The notes under the pieces: generated by a model
Database searches by the model: none
What the model saw: the letters and a program-made list of their open reading frames with translations, nothing else
What the model was told of the DNA's origin: nothing
Position numbers and translations under genes: made by a program
Shown: piece by piece, positions 41,587-53,036 of the stretch
How positions within the stretch are numbered: position 1 is the stretch's first letter
Layout: the number at the start of each line of letters is the position of its first letter
Assembly: GCF_042743185.1 (NCBI RefSeq)
Contig: NZ_JBHYMS010000014.1
Coordinates: 62,001-126,000, forward strand
Source of the DNA: Inquilinus sp042743185
GTDB taxonomy: Bacteria > Pseudomonadota > Alphaproteobacteria > DSM-16000 > Inquilinaceae
Reading direction: 5' to 3'
DNA length: 64,000 bases

Positions 41587-42411
41587 TTACTTCTTGCGAC
41601 GGCGGATAATGAGCTTATCCGTCGCCTTGTTGCTGCGGGTCTTGCGGCCCTTGGTCGGCTTGCCCCACGGGGTGACCGGATGACGGCCGCCCGAGGTGCG
41701 GCCTTCGCCACCACCATGCGGATGGTCGACCGGGTTCATGGCGACACCGCGGGTGACCGGCTTCTTGCCGAGCCAGCGGTTGCGGCCGGCCTTGCCGATC
41801 GAGATGTTCGACTGGTCCGGGTTGGAGACCGCGCCGACCGTGGCGAAGCACTCGCCGCGCACGATGCGCAGCTCACCCGAGGCCAGCTTCAGCTGGGCGT
41901 AGCCCATGTCGCGGCCGACCAGCTGGGCGTAGGTGCCGGCGGAACGCGCCAGCTGGCCGCCCTTGCCGGCCTTCAGCTCGACATTGTGGACGATCGTGCC
42001 GACCGGCATGCTGCGCAGCGGCATGGCGTTGCCCGGCTTGATGTCGACCTTCTCGCCGGCGACGACCTTGTCGCCCGCAGCCAGGCGCTGCGGCGCCAGG
42101 ATGTAGGCCTGCTCGCCGTCCTCGTAGGTGACGAGGGCGATGAAGGCGGTCCGGTTCGGATCGTATTCCAGGCGCTCGATCGTGCCGACGACGCCGAGCT
42201 TGCGGCGCTTGAAGTCGATGATCCGGTAGGTGCGCTTGTGCCCGCCGCCCTGATGGAAGGCGGTGATCCGGCCGGTGTTGTTGCGGCCGCCCTTCTTGGT
42301 CAGGCCTTCGGTCAGGGTCTTGACCGGCTTGCCCTTCCACAGGCCCGAGCGATCCACCTGGACCAGCTGGCGCAGGCCCGGGGTGATGGGATTGAATGTC
42401 TTCAAGGCCAT
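41587..42411 (-). CDS. rplB: 50S ribosomal protein L2
   Basis: 274 residues. MALKTFNPITPGLRQLVQVD at the start; the peptidyl-transferase-proximal segment GVAMNPVDHPHGGGEGR with the conserved His is intact; the basic tail ends LIIRRRKK. Confidence 0.97.
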   Translation of the reverse strand: MALKTFNPITPGLRQLVQVDRSGLWKGKPVKTLTEGLTKKGGRNNTGRITAFHQGGGHKRTYRIIDFKRRKLGVVGTIERLEYDPNRTAFIALVTYEDGEQAYILAPQRLAAGDKVVAGEKVDIKPGNAMPLRSMPVGTIVHNVELKAGKGGQLARSAGTYAQLVGRDMGYAQLKLASGELRIVRGECFATVGAVSNPDQSNISIGKAGRNRWLGKKPVTRGVAMNPVDHPHGGGEGRTSGGRHPVTPWGKPTKGRKTRSNKATDKLIIRRRKK

Positions 42412-42415
42412 CGGA

Positions 42416-42742
42416 TCAAACCCCCGTGGTCACGTCGATCTGCTGCCCTTCGGCGAGCGTCACGACGGCCTTCTTCACATCCGAACGCTTGCCCGGGAGG
42501 CCCCGGAAGCGCTTGGTCTTGCCCTTGACGATCAGCGTGTTCACCGCGGTGACCTTGACGCCGAACACGCCTTCGACCGCACCGCGGATCTCGGGCTTGG
42601 TGGCGTCGAGCGGCACCTTGAACACGACCTGGTTGTGGCCGGCGGCGAGCGTCGCCTTCTCGGTGATCACCGGCGCGCGGATGATGTCGTACATCCGCGG
42701 GGTGACGGCCGTGTCGGCCTTCTTCTTGCGGGAGCGGATCAT
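42416..42742 (-). CDS. rplW: 50S ribosomal protein L23
   Basis: 108 residues. YDIIRAPVITEKATLAAGHNQVVFKV is canonical; the GLPGKRSDVKKAVVTL segment leads to the C-terminus. It lies at the exit tunnel and docks trigger factor and SRP. The start overlaps the rplD stop by four bases. Confidence 0.96.
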   Translation of the reverse strand: MIRSRKKKADTAVTPRMYDIIRAPVITEKATLAAGHNQVVFKVPLDATKPEIRGAVEGVFGVKVTAVNTLIVKGKTKRFRGLPGKRSDVKKAVVTLAEGQQIDVTTGV

Positions 42743-43359
42743 TTCAGGCGAGCCTCGAGCTGCTCGACCGCCTGGCGCGACAGCACGAGGGTGTCACGGC
42801 GCAGGATGTCGTAGACGTTGGCGCCCTGGCTGGGCAGCACGTCGATGAACGGCAGGTTCCGGGCGGCGAGAGCGAAGTTGGTGTCGATCTGCTCGCCGGC
42901 CAGGATCAGCGCGGAGTCGAGACCCAGCGCGGTCAGCTTGGCGGCGAGGCCCTTGGTCTTGTGGCTGTCGGCCACGACCGCATCGACCACGACCAGCTTG
43001 CCGTCGGCCGCCTTGGAGGACAGCGCGTGGCGCAGGGCCAGCTTGCGGACCTTCTTCGGCAGGTCGTGCGCATGGCTGCGGACGACCGGCCCGAAGATCC
43101 GGGCGCCGCCGCGGAACTGCGGCGACCGCGTCGAGCCCTGGCGGGCGTGACCCGTGCCCTTCTGCTTGTAGGGCTTCTTGGTCGTGCCGCTGATCTCGCT
43201 GATGCCCTTGGTCTTGTGGTTGCCGGAGCGGCGCTTGGCCAGCTGCCAGTTCACCATGCGGAAGAGCAGATCGGTGCGGACCTCGAGACCGAACACGGAA
43301 TCGTCGAGCTCGATCTCACCGGCGCTGGTGTTGTCGAACGTCTTGACGGCGATCTTCAT
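42739..43359 (-). CDS. rplD: 50S ribosomal protein L4
   Basis: 206 residues. The tunnel loop region TKKPYKQKGTGHARQGSTRSPQFRGG is intact, followed by RSHAHDLPKKVRKLALRHAL. In E. coli L4 autoregulates the S10 operon through the rpsJ leader; a leader with a terminator hairpin is also present upstream of rpsJ here. Confidence 0.96.
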   Translation of the reverse strand: MKIAVKTFDNTSAGEIELDDSVFGLEVRTDLLFRMVNWQLAKRRSGNHKTKGISEISGTTKKPYKQKGTGHARQGSTRSPQFRGGARIFGPVVRSHAHDLPKKVRKLALRHALSSKAADGKLVVVDAVVADSHKTKGLAAKLTALGLDSALILAGEQIDTNFALAARNLPFIDVLPSQGANVYDILRRDTLVLSRQAVEQLEARLK

Positions 43360-43361
43360 GC

Positions 43362-44120
43362 TCAGCCCTCCTGACCGGCAGCGTCAGCCGCAGGAGCTTC
43401 AGCAGCCCCGGCTTCGGCAGCAGGCGTCTCGGTCGCCGCAGCGGCAGCCTTGCGGACCGCACCCGGGAACGGGACGTCCTTCGGCGCCGGCCGCTTGGCC
43501 GCGTCGCGGATCAGCACCCAGCCGCCCTCGGCGCCCGGAACCGCACCCTTGACCATGATCAGGCCGCGCTCGACATCGGTGGTGACGACGGTGAGGTTCT
43601 GCACCGTCACCCGCTCATCGCCGAGATGGCCGGCCATCTTCTTGTTCTTGAACACCTTGCCGGGGTCCTGCCGCTGGCCGGTCGAACCATGCGACCGGTG
43701 CGAGACGGACACGCCGTGCGAGGCGCGCAGGCCACCGAAGTTCCAGCGCTTCATGACGCCGGCGTAGCCCTTGCCGATCGAGGTGCCGGTGACGTCGACG
43801 ATCTGGCCGGCCAGGAAATGGTCGGCGGTCAGTTCGTCACCGACGGTCAGCAGCGCATCGCTGCTGACGCGGAACTCGACCAGCTTCTTCTTCGGCTCGA
43901 CCTCGGCCTTGGCATAGTGGCCGCGAACCGCCTTGGAGACGTTCTTGACCTTGGCCTTGCCGGCACCGAGCTGCACCGCGGTGTAGCCGTCGGTCGCCTC
44001 GGTCTTCACCGCGACGACCTGGACGCCGTCGAGCTTCAGGACCGTGACCGGGACGTGCTGGCCCTCGGCGTCGAAAATTCGTGTCATGCCCAGCTTCTGG
44101 GCGATCAATCCGGAGCGCAT
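43362..44120 (-). CDS. rplC: 50S ribosomal protein L3
   Basis: 252 residues from ATG 44120 (MRSGLIAQKLGMTRIF); an upstream in-frame ATG at 44156 would extend into the rpsJ end and is unlikely. GVMKRWNFGGLRASHGVSVSHRSHGSTGQRQDPGKVFKNKKMAGH is the signature loop region near the peptidyl-transferase centre. The protein ends with a long Ala/Glu-rich tail (about 35 residues). Confidence 0.95.
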   Translation of the reverse strand: MRSGLIAQKLGMTRIFDAEGQHVPVTVLKLDGVQVVAVKTEATDGYTAVQLGAGKAKVKNVSKAVRGHYAKAEVEPKKKLVEFRVSSDALLTVGDELTADHFLAGQIVDVTGTSIGKGYAGVMKRWNFGGLRASHGVSVSHRSHGSTGQRQDPGKVFKNKKMAGHLGDERVTVQNLTVVTTDVERGLIMVKGAVPGAEGGWVLIRDAAKRPAPKDVPFPGAVRKAAAAATETPAAEAGAAEAPAADAAGQEG

Positions 44121-44130
44121 CGTCACCGCC

Positions 44131-44439
<309 letters not shown>

Positions 44440-44512
44440 CGTTCTGTATCCGAGTGTTCTTGCCGAGAGGTGGAAAACCGGCTCATTCCGGCCCCCACGT
44501 CGCGAACAGTCC

Positions 44513-44552
44513 AAAAAAAAACTCACCCAAGCCGCGAGGGGGCTCGGGTGAG
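44513..44552 (-). terminator. Strong terminator between tuf and rpsJ (also S10 leader)
   Basis: On the minus strand CTCACCC (44552-44546) pairs with GGGTGAG (44528-44522), with further GAGC/GCTT-type pairing inside, followed by nine T. It ends the str operon transcript. Because a promoter-like sequence lies just upstream, it would also be transcribed at the 5' end of an S10 operon mRNA. Confidence 0.9.
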
Positions 44553-44558
44553 GCGCGT

Positions 44559-44587
44559 TTCATAACCGAGCCCGCCCCGAATGTCAC
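44559..44587 (-). promoter_or_regulatory. Candidate sigma-70-type promoter for the S10 operon
   Basis: On the minus strand GTGACA (44587-44582), a 17-base spacer and TATGAA (44564-44559). Transcription would begin about seven bases on, right at the base of the terminator hairpin. The rest of the 340-base tuf-rpsJ gap (44588-44779) shows no gene. Confidence 0.5.
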
Positions 44588-44779
44588 GCCCGGAATCCGG
44601 GTCGTGACGCTTTCGTGATCGGGCCCGCCATGCGCGAGGCTCAAGGCTCGTCGCCCATCGCCTCTCTCATCCCGGGCCGCCCTTTCCGTGCCGCCTTGCG
44701 GCGGGGGACGGAGGTACGGTCCTTGGTCCTTCACGAGCCGGGAGCCGAGGCCCCCGACCCATGATCCTTCAAGCCATCA

Positions 44780-45970
<1,191 letters not shown>

Positions 45971-45999
45971 TCTCTCTCTCCGTTCTTCTCACGCGCGCA

Positions 46000-48075
<2,076 letters not shown>

Positions 48076-48102
48076 GATCGGTCTCTCGGGCCGGAGGCTG
48101 GG

Positions 48103-48573
48103 TTACCAGCGGTAGTGCGAGAACGCCTTGTTGGCGTCCGCCATCTTGTGCGTGTCTTCGCGCTTCTTCACCGCGGCGCCGCGCTGGTTGGCGGCGTCCA
48201 TCAGCTCGTTCGAGAGGCGGTCGACCATGGTGGTCTCGGAGCGCTTGCGCGCGGCCGCGATCAGCCAGCGGATGGCCAGGGCCTGGCCACGCTCGGCACG
48301 GACTTCGACCGGCACCTGGTAGGTGGCGCCGCCGACGCGGCGCGAGCGGACCTCGACATGCGGGCGAACATTCGCCAGCGCCTCGTGGAACGCCACGATC
48401 GGGTCGGCCTTGGTGCGGGCCTGCAGCTTGTCGAGGGCGCCGTAGACGATGCTCTCGGTGGCCGACTTCTTGCCGTCGTACATGAGGTTGTTCATGAACT
48501 TCGACAGGATGACATCGCCGAATTTCGGGTCCGGCAGGATCTCACGCTTCTCGGCGCGATGGCGACGGGACAT
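48103..48573 (-). CDS. rpsG: 30S ribosomal protein S7
   Basis: 156 residues. MSRRHRAEKREILPDPKFGD, SKFMNNLMYDGKKSATESIVYGAL and RRVGGATYQVPVEVR are canonical. In E. coli S7 autoregulates the str operon at the rpsL-rpsG gap; that gap is only 12 bases here, too short for the E. coli-type site. Confidence 0.97.
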   Translation of the reverse strand: MSRRHRAEKREILPDPKFGDVILSKFMNNLMYDGKKSATESIVYGALDKLQARTKADPIVAFHEALANVRPHVEVRSRRVGGATYQVPVEVRAERGQALAIRWLIAAARKRSETTMVDRLSNELMDAANQRGAAVKKREDTHKMADANKAFSHYRW

Positions 48574-48585
48574 GGGGAGACCTCC

Positions 48586-48957
48586 TTACTTCGGACGCTT
48601 GGCGCCGTACTTCGACCGGCGCTGGCGACGATCCTTGACACCCTGCGTATCGAGCGTGCCGCGAATGATGTGGTAGCGCACGCCCGGCAAGTCCTTCACA
48701 CGGCCGCCGCGGATCATGACGACCGAGTGCTCCTGCAGATTGTGGCCCTCACCCGGGATGTAGCTGGTGACCTCGAACCCGTTGGTGAGGCGCACGCGCG
48801 CCACCTTACGAAGCGCCGAGTTCGGCTTCTTCGGGGTCGTGGTGTAGACACGGGTGCAAACGCCACGCTTCTGCGGGCAGGCCTGGAGAGCCGGCACCTT
48901 GTTGCGCGCCCGCTGCGGCTGGCGCGGCTTACGGATCAACTGATTGATCGTCGGCAT
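48586..48957 (-). CDS. rpsL: 30S ribosomal protein S12
   Basis: 123 residues from ATG 48957 (MPTINQLIRKPRQ), the universal S12 start; an open frame continues upstream into the leader but is not coding. The streptomycin-contact segments TTTPKKPNSALRKVARV and RVKDLPGVRYHIIRG are wild type. First gene of the str operon, with a long leader and a strong promoter. Confidence 0.97.
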   Translation of the reverse strand: MPTINQLIRKPRQPQRARNKVPALQACPQKRGVCTRVYTTTPKKPNSALRKVARVRLTNGFEVTSYIPGEGHNLQEHSVVMIRGGRVKDLPGVRYHIIRGTLDTQGVKDRRQRRSKYGAKRPK

Positions 48958-49219
48958 ATCTGCCCTTCTTGGTTCTTCGACAAAAACGGCCCGGCAAAGC
49001 GGCCCACCCCTCCGGTCGCCACTGGCTCGACACCACAATCCGAGAGAAGGATGACGCAAACGATACAGGACCCCGAGGCGCCCACACCTGCGGGGCCAAC
49101 CGGAGTCCTTCGCTTGTCGCGGCCGCATCCCAGATGCATCCGCGGTCGTCTGTCTCTGCGGAAAGCGCGTCTAACCCGTCGCAAAACGGGTTACAGCCGG
49201 CTCCCGGAAAAGCGCGCGG
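48958..49219 (-). other. Long 5' leader of the rpsL operon
   Basis: About 255 bases lie between the predicted start site and the rpsL ATG. Near its 5' end GTAACCCG (49194-49187) pairs with CGGGTTAG (49178-49171) around TTTTGCGA, which is a simple hairpin. No short gene is convincing. Such a leader could carry a ribosomal-protein or antitermination element. Confidence 0.4.
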
Positions 49220-49248
49220 ACTATACGGATGCACCCATGCCCCGTCAA
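49220..49248 (-). promoter_or_regulatory. Promoter of the rpsL-rpsG-fusA-tuf operon
   Basis: On the minus strand TTGACG (49248-49243), a 17-base spacer, and TATAGT (49225-49220): close to the sigma-70 consensus and the best promoter match in the window. It lies in the gap between the sigma-factor stop (49274) and rpsL. Confidence 0.8.
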
Positions 49249-49273
49249 GCCGCATCGATCGCCTCCGGAACGA

Positions 49274-50176
49274 TCAGGCGCCGCCCTGCCCAGGCAGCGA
49301 AACCGAGCCCAGCTTATCGGGATTGCGGGTCCAGAACACGCCGGTGATTCCCTCGGGTCCGACGGCGATGCCGATGGTGCCCATCAACTGGTCGCCATCC
49401 ATCACCACATAGCCCTGCTGGCCGTTGATCCAGCGCGGCAGATAGGTGAATTCGCGGCCGAACTTGCGCCAGACGCCGTGCAGGAACTGGGCCACCCGCT
49501 CGCTGCCCTCGATGACGTTCATCGCCGCCCGCACCTTGCCGCCGCCGTCGCTGTACAGCTGGGCGTCGCGGGCCAGCAGCGCGATCAGCTGTGCCAGGTC
49601 GCCGGAGCGCAGCGCGTCATGGAAGGCGGTCAGCATCGCCTCGTGCTGCGGCTGCGGCACCGGCTCGGCGGCGGGGCCGCTGCCCTCCAGCTTGCGCCGC
49701 GCCCGGCTGACCAGCTGCCGGGTGGCCGCGTCGCTGCGGTCGAGCGCCGCCGCCACGGCCGCGTGCTCCAGGCCGAAGACATGCTGCAGCAGATAGGCCG
49801 CGCGCTCGACCGGGGTCAGCTTTTCCAGCAACAGCAGGAAGGCGGTGGTCAGGGTCTCGCTGCGCTCCAGCTCCTCGGCGGCGGAGGGGGCGGTCTCGGT
49901 CACCAGCGGCTCCGGCAGCCACGGGCCGACATAGGTCTCGCGCCGGTGCCGGGCCGATCGGAGCTGGTCGATGCACAGCCGGGTGCAGGCGGTGACCAGC
50001 CAGGCCCGGGCGTTGTCGATCGCGCCGCGGTCGACTGCCTGCCAGCGCAGCCAGGTCTCCTGCACCGCGTCCTCGGCATCGGCGCGCGAGCCGAGCATGC
50101 GGTAGGCCAGCCCCCAGAGAACCCTGCGGGCGGCCTCGAATTCCGCGGCGTCGGAGCGGGCATGGGCATGATCCAT
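49274..50176 (-). CDS. ECF41-type RNA polymerase sigma factor with SnoaL-like C-terminal domain
   Basis: 300 residues from ATG 50176 (MDHAHARSDAAEFEAARR); a TTG at 50209 in frame is the alternative. Sigma region 2 (LWGLAYRMLGSRADAEDAVQETWLRW), region 4 (LTPVERAAYLLQHVFGLEHAAVAAAL, TRQLVSRARRKL), then a SnoaL-like domain of about 110 residues with the DGGGKV motif that marks the ECF41 group, in which the C-terminal domain modulates activity in place of a separate anti-sigma factor. The usual neighbour (a carboxymuconolactone decarboxylase-type gene) is absent, so targets are unknown. Confidence 0.88.
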   Translation of the reverse strand: MDHAHARSDAAEFEAARRVLWGLAYRMLGSRADAEDAVQETWLRWQAVDRGAIDNARAWLVTACTRLCIDQLRSARHRRETYVGPWLPEPLVTETAPSAAEELERSETLTTAFLLLLEKLTPVERAAYLLQHVFGLEHAAVAAALDRSDAATRQLVSRARRKLEGSGPAAEPVPQPQHEAMLTAFHDALRSGDLAQLIALLARDAQLYSDGGGKVRAAMNVIEGSERVAQFLHGVWRKFGREFTYLPRWINGQQGYVVMDGDQLMGTIGIAVGPEGITGVFWTRNPDKLGSVSLPGQGGA

Positions 50177-50254
50177 CTGCGTCTCGGGGGCAAAGGGCGA
50201 CACGGACAAGACGGAACAGCCTTCAAGAATGTGACGTCGGGTGAAGATATGGCC

Positions 50255-51340
50255 TCAGCGCCGCGCGGCGGCGAGGTGGCGGGCGCGGATCTCGTCGAGC
50301 CCGGCGACGATGGCACGGGCGTCGAACCGGGCCCGGGCCCGGGCCGGCCCCTCGACCTGCAGCCGGCGGCGCAGCGCCGGGTCGCCGATCAGGGTCTCGG
50401 CCGCCGCCTGGATGGCCTCCGCCGTCACCTTCGGCAGGGTCACCGCGGTGTCGGCGGTGATCTCGCGCAGGCCGCCGGTGCCGGAGCAGATCAGCGCCGC
50501 GCCCCAGGTCAGCGCCTCCAGCGCGGTCCGGCCGAACGGCTCCTCATAGACCGAGGGCACCGAGGCGATGGCGGCGCGGCGGACCCAGCCCATCACCTCG
50601 TCATGCGGCATGAAGGGCAGGAACTGCGCCCGGTCGCCGGCCTCGGCCAGGGTCGCCTTGACCCGCTCGACGAAAACCGGGTCGCGGCCGCGGCCGATCA
50701 TCACCGCCCGCCAGTCCGGATGCGCCGCCAGCACCGGCTTCATCGCCCGGGCGAATTCCAGCGGCCCCTTGTCCGGGATCACCCGCCCGACCTGGACGAT
50801 GATGTTCTCCTTGGCCTCGGGCGGGGGCGCCGGCGCGTCCATGTCGAGGCCGTTGTAGACCACGTCGAGCGTGCCCTTGTACCAGGGCGCGTGCTCCCGG
50901 AAGTGCCGGCGCAGCGCCTCGGACACGAAGACGAAGCCGGCGAAGCGGGACACCGCGGCGCGGTAGTGCAGCCGCCACAGCAGGCCCTTGTGGAAGCGGA
51001 TGAAGTTGTGCCGGAAGTACAAGAGCGGCACCCGCGGCAGCGCCCGGGCCAGGGCGGAGGCCGTCACCCGGTGGGCGTGGACCTCGATCAGCGACGGGTT
51101 CAGGGCCGCGATCTGCGGCAGCGCCCGCTTCATCCAGCGGCGGTGCGGCTCGCCCTCCTCGAGCGGGATCGGGTGGAAGCGGATGCCGGGAAAGGGCTCG
51201 CCCGCATCCTGCCCGACCACGACGATGTCCTGCGCGTAGCGGCTGAAGGTGACGGTATCGCGCGCGTAGAGATCGACCGGGCTGGCGCCGACGGCGCCGA
51301 ACTTCATCTTGCGCGGCAGGACGATGACGATGGGACCCAT
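50255..51340 (-). CDS. Glycosyltransferase family 4 protein
   Basis: 361 residues, GT-B fold. The C-terminal nucleotide-sugar-binding half is typical of GT4: IIVQVGRVIPDKGPLEFARAM, MIGRGRD, and the EEPFGRTALEALTWGAALICSGTGGLREI region with its EX7E-type motif. The N-terminal half (GASPVDLYARDTVTFSRYAQD) binds the acceptor, which is unknown; lipopolysaccharide or exopolysaccharide are likely. A strong ribosome binding site (GGAGGT) precedes ATG 51340. Confidence 0.88.
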   Translation of the reverse strand: MGPIVIVLPRKMKFGAVGASPVDLYARDTVTFSRYAQDIVVVGQDAGEPFPGIRFHPIPLEEGEPHRRWMKRALPQIAALNPSLIEVHAHRVTASALARALPRVPLLYFRHNFIRFHKGLLWRLHYRAAVSRFAGFVFVSEALRRHFREHAPWYKGTLDVVYNGLDMDAPAPPPEAKENIIVQVGRVIPDKGPLEFARAMKPVLAAHPDWRAVMIGRGRDPVFVERVKATLAEAGDRAQFLPFMPHDEVMGWVRRAAIASVPSVYEEPFGRTALEALTWGAALICSGTGGLREITADTAVTLPKVTAEAIQAAAETLIGDPALRRRLQVEGPARARARFDARAIVAGLDEIRARHLAAARR

Positions 51341-51511
51341 GGATACCTCCGGGCGCCTTTATGGCGGCCCGGCGTCCCCGACGCCAGGGTTCTGCCGGGC
51401 TGCGACCGCGCTGCGAGTTGATCGCAGCCGGCCCGGGGCCTATTCTCCGCCGCGAGATCGCGCGGCCGGCCTCGCTTCGGGCCGCGGGCCGCGCTTCAGG
51501 AGAACGGTGTG

Positions 51512-52138
51512 ATGCTTCGCTACGATGTGCTCGAACAGGCGGCGGTGGACCGGACGCCGTTCCCGCATGTGATTTCCGGGGACGTGCTGCCCGAGGCGCG
51601 GCGCGCCGAGCTGGAGAAGGATTTCCCCGACATCCCGATCACCGGCTTCGTGCCGCCGGACGAGTACCCGGCCGGCGCCGCGTTCCAGGAGCTGGTGTCG
51701 GACGTCACCAGCAAGGAATTCGCCACCATGCTGGGCGCCAAGTTCGGCCTCGACCTGGCATCGAAGCCGACCCTGGTGACGGTGCGGAAATGGTCGGAGC
51801 CGGCGGCGGGGCGGCCGCACACCGACGGGCCGGACAAGATCGTCACCGCGCTGGTCTATCTGAACCAGGAATGGGCCTCGACCGAGGGCTGCCTGCGCAT
51901 CCTGCCGGCCCAGGACATCAACAGCCCGGGCGCCCGGGAAGTGGCACCGACCTTCGGCAACTTCCTGGCGTTCCAGCGCTCGGACCATTCCTGGCACGGC
52001 CACCTGCCGTTCAAGGGCGAGCGCCGGGTGCTGCAGATCGCCTGGTGCGTCAACGAGGAGGCGATCGCCCGCAAGCGCAAGCGCCACGGCCAGTCCAGCT
52101 TCCTGAAGAAGCTGTTCTCCTTCGGCAAGAAGCATTGA
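51512..52138 (+). CDS. 2-oxoglutarate/Fe(II)-dependent oxygenase family protein
   Basis: 208 residues from ATG 51512 (AGGAG nine bases upstream; GTG 51509 directly before it is an alternative). Metal ligands are visible: His103 and Asp105 in GRPHTDGPDK, and the distal His in DHSWHGHLPF, with an Arg just after (GERRVLQIAW) for 2-oxoglutarate. YLNQEWASTEGCLRILPA fits the prolyl-hydroxylase-like double-stranded beta helix. The protein ends with a basic tail (RKRKRHGQSSFLKK). Substrate unknown; the divergent glycosyltransferase suggests a cell-surface role, which is inference. Confidence 0.8.
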   Translation: MLRYDVLEQAAVDRTPFPHVISGDVLPEARRAELEKDFPDIPITGFVPPDEYPAGAAFQELVSDVTSKEFATMLGAKFGLDLASKPTLVTVRKWSEPAAGRPHTDGPDKIVTALVYLNQEWASTEGCLRILPAQDINSPGAREVAPTFGNFLAFQRSDHSWHGHLPFKGERRVLQIAWCVNEEAIARKRKRHGQSSFLKKLFSFGKKH

Positions 52139-52217
52139 GCGGAGCGGCCGGCGCCCCATATCGCGGGGGCGCCGGCCCGATCCTCCGCCGGCCGCGCTGC
52201 CCCCGGGAGAGCCGGCC

Positions 52218-52577
52218 ATGACCGCGATCCGCGCCCTTTTCGCCTGCCTCCTGCTCCTGCCCGGCTGCGCCGCCAGCCTGCCGCCGGCCGCCCCGCCGGA
52301 TCCGGCGGTCGCGGCCAAGGTGAGAACGCTGTCGGACGACGATCCCTGCAGCGACGCCTTCGCCGGGGTGCTGACCGCCTATCGCATTCCGCCCGACCGG
52401 ATCGTCGGCTTCGTGCTGCCGACGGTGGCGCATGACCATCCCGGCCTGCCGCTGCTGCGCCAGGCCTGGTTCAAGCTGTCCGGCGGCGGCAGCCTGGTGC
52501 TGGGCTACGACGCGACCCAGTGCTGGGTCACGGACATCAACGCGCGCGACGGGGCGGTGCTGCCCGCCATCGGCTGA
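52218..52577 (+). CDS. Lipoprotein, tandem copy 1
   Basis: 119 residues. The signal peptide has a lipobox LLPGC (Cys17), then a Pro/Ala linker and a small domain with two further Cys (DDDPCSDAF and TQCWVTDI), probably a disulfide. Homologous to the next gene throughout: LSDDDPCSDAFAGVLTA matches LSDNNACSDRIAGALTA, and RQAWFKLSGGGSLVLGY matches RQAWLKMAGGGNVVVQY. GGGAGA precedes ATG. Function unknown. Confidence 0.78.
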   Translation: MTAIRALFACLLLLPGCAASLPPAAPPDPAVAAKVRTLSDDDPCSDAFAGVLTAYRIPPDRIVGFVLPTVAHDHPGLPLLRQAWFKLSGGGSLVLGYDATQCWVTDINARDGAVLPAIG

Positions 52578-52667
52578 TCCCGGGGGCATTGAGCAGGACG
52601 GCCGGCATCCCATATCGCATCAGGGGCCCGGCCCGCGGGTCGGCCCCCCGATCGACGGGAGACGGCC

Positions 52668-53036
52668 ATGCATCCGATCCGAACCCTTGTCGTCGCCGGC
52701 TTCGTCCTGACCGGCTGCATCGCCGCGGCGCCGCCCGAGGCCCCGCCCGACCCCGCGCTGGCGTCGAAGCTCCGGCAACTCTCGGACAACAATGCCTGCA
52801 GCGACCGGATCGCGGGGGCGTTGACCGCGGCGGGGGTCACGGCCGACCGGATCACCGATTACGACCTGGCGCCGGCGGCCACGGGCGGCCGGCGCAACGG
52901 GGGGACGCGGCGAAACCTGCAGCGTCAGGCCTGGCTCAAGATGGCCGGCGGCGGCAATGTCGTGGTGCAGTACGAGCCATCGTCCTGCCGCATCTCCCTC
53001 GTCTACGCCCGCGACGGCGCGACCCTGCCGGGCTGA
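52668..53036 (+). CDS. Lipoprotein, tandem copy 2
   Basis: 122 residues. Lipobox VLTGC (Cys17). Same layout as copy 1 with the two domain Cys conserved and a few extra residues in the middle (GGRRNGGTRR). Preceded by GGGAGACGGCC and ATG. The 3' end overlaps the convergent glycosyltransferase gene by 34 bases. The function is unknown; the conserved Cys pair and the WxKxxGGG motif suggest the fold is maintained in both copies. Confidence 0.78.
   Translation: MHPIRTLVVAGFVLTGCIAAAPPEAPPDPALASKLRQLSDNNACSDRIAGALTAAGVTADRITDYDLAPAATGGRRNGGTRRNLQRQAWLKMAGGGNVVVQYEPSSCRISLVYARDGATLPG

Larger units (their letters stand above)
52132..53036 (+). repeat. Diverged tandem duplication (period 454 bp) containing two lipoprotein genes
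   Basis: GCATTGAGC at 52132 and again at 52586 is followed in both copies by similar sequence (CGGCCGGC, CCCATATCGC, GGCCCG, then GGGAGA and ATG) and then by paralogous lipoprotein genes. The left boundary lies in the last codons of the oxygenase gene, so the duplicated unit took the intergenic region along. Confidence 0.75.

Noticed and set aside
44588..44779. Possible tRNA or small gene between tuf and rpsJ
   Set aside because: No cloverleaf, no coding pattern; only the promoter-like and terminator sequences nearer rpsJ stand out.
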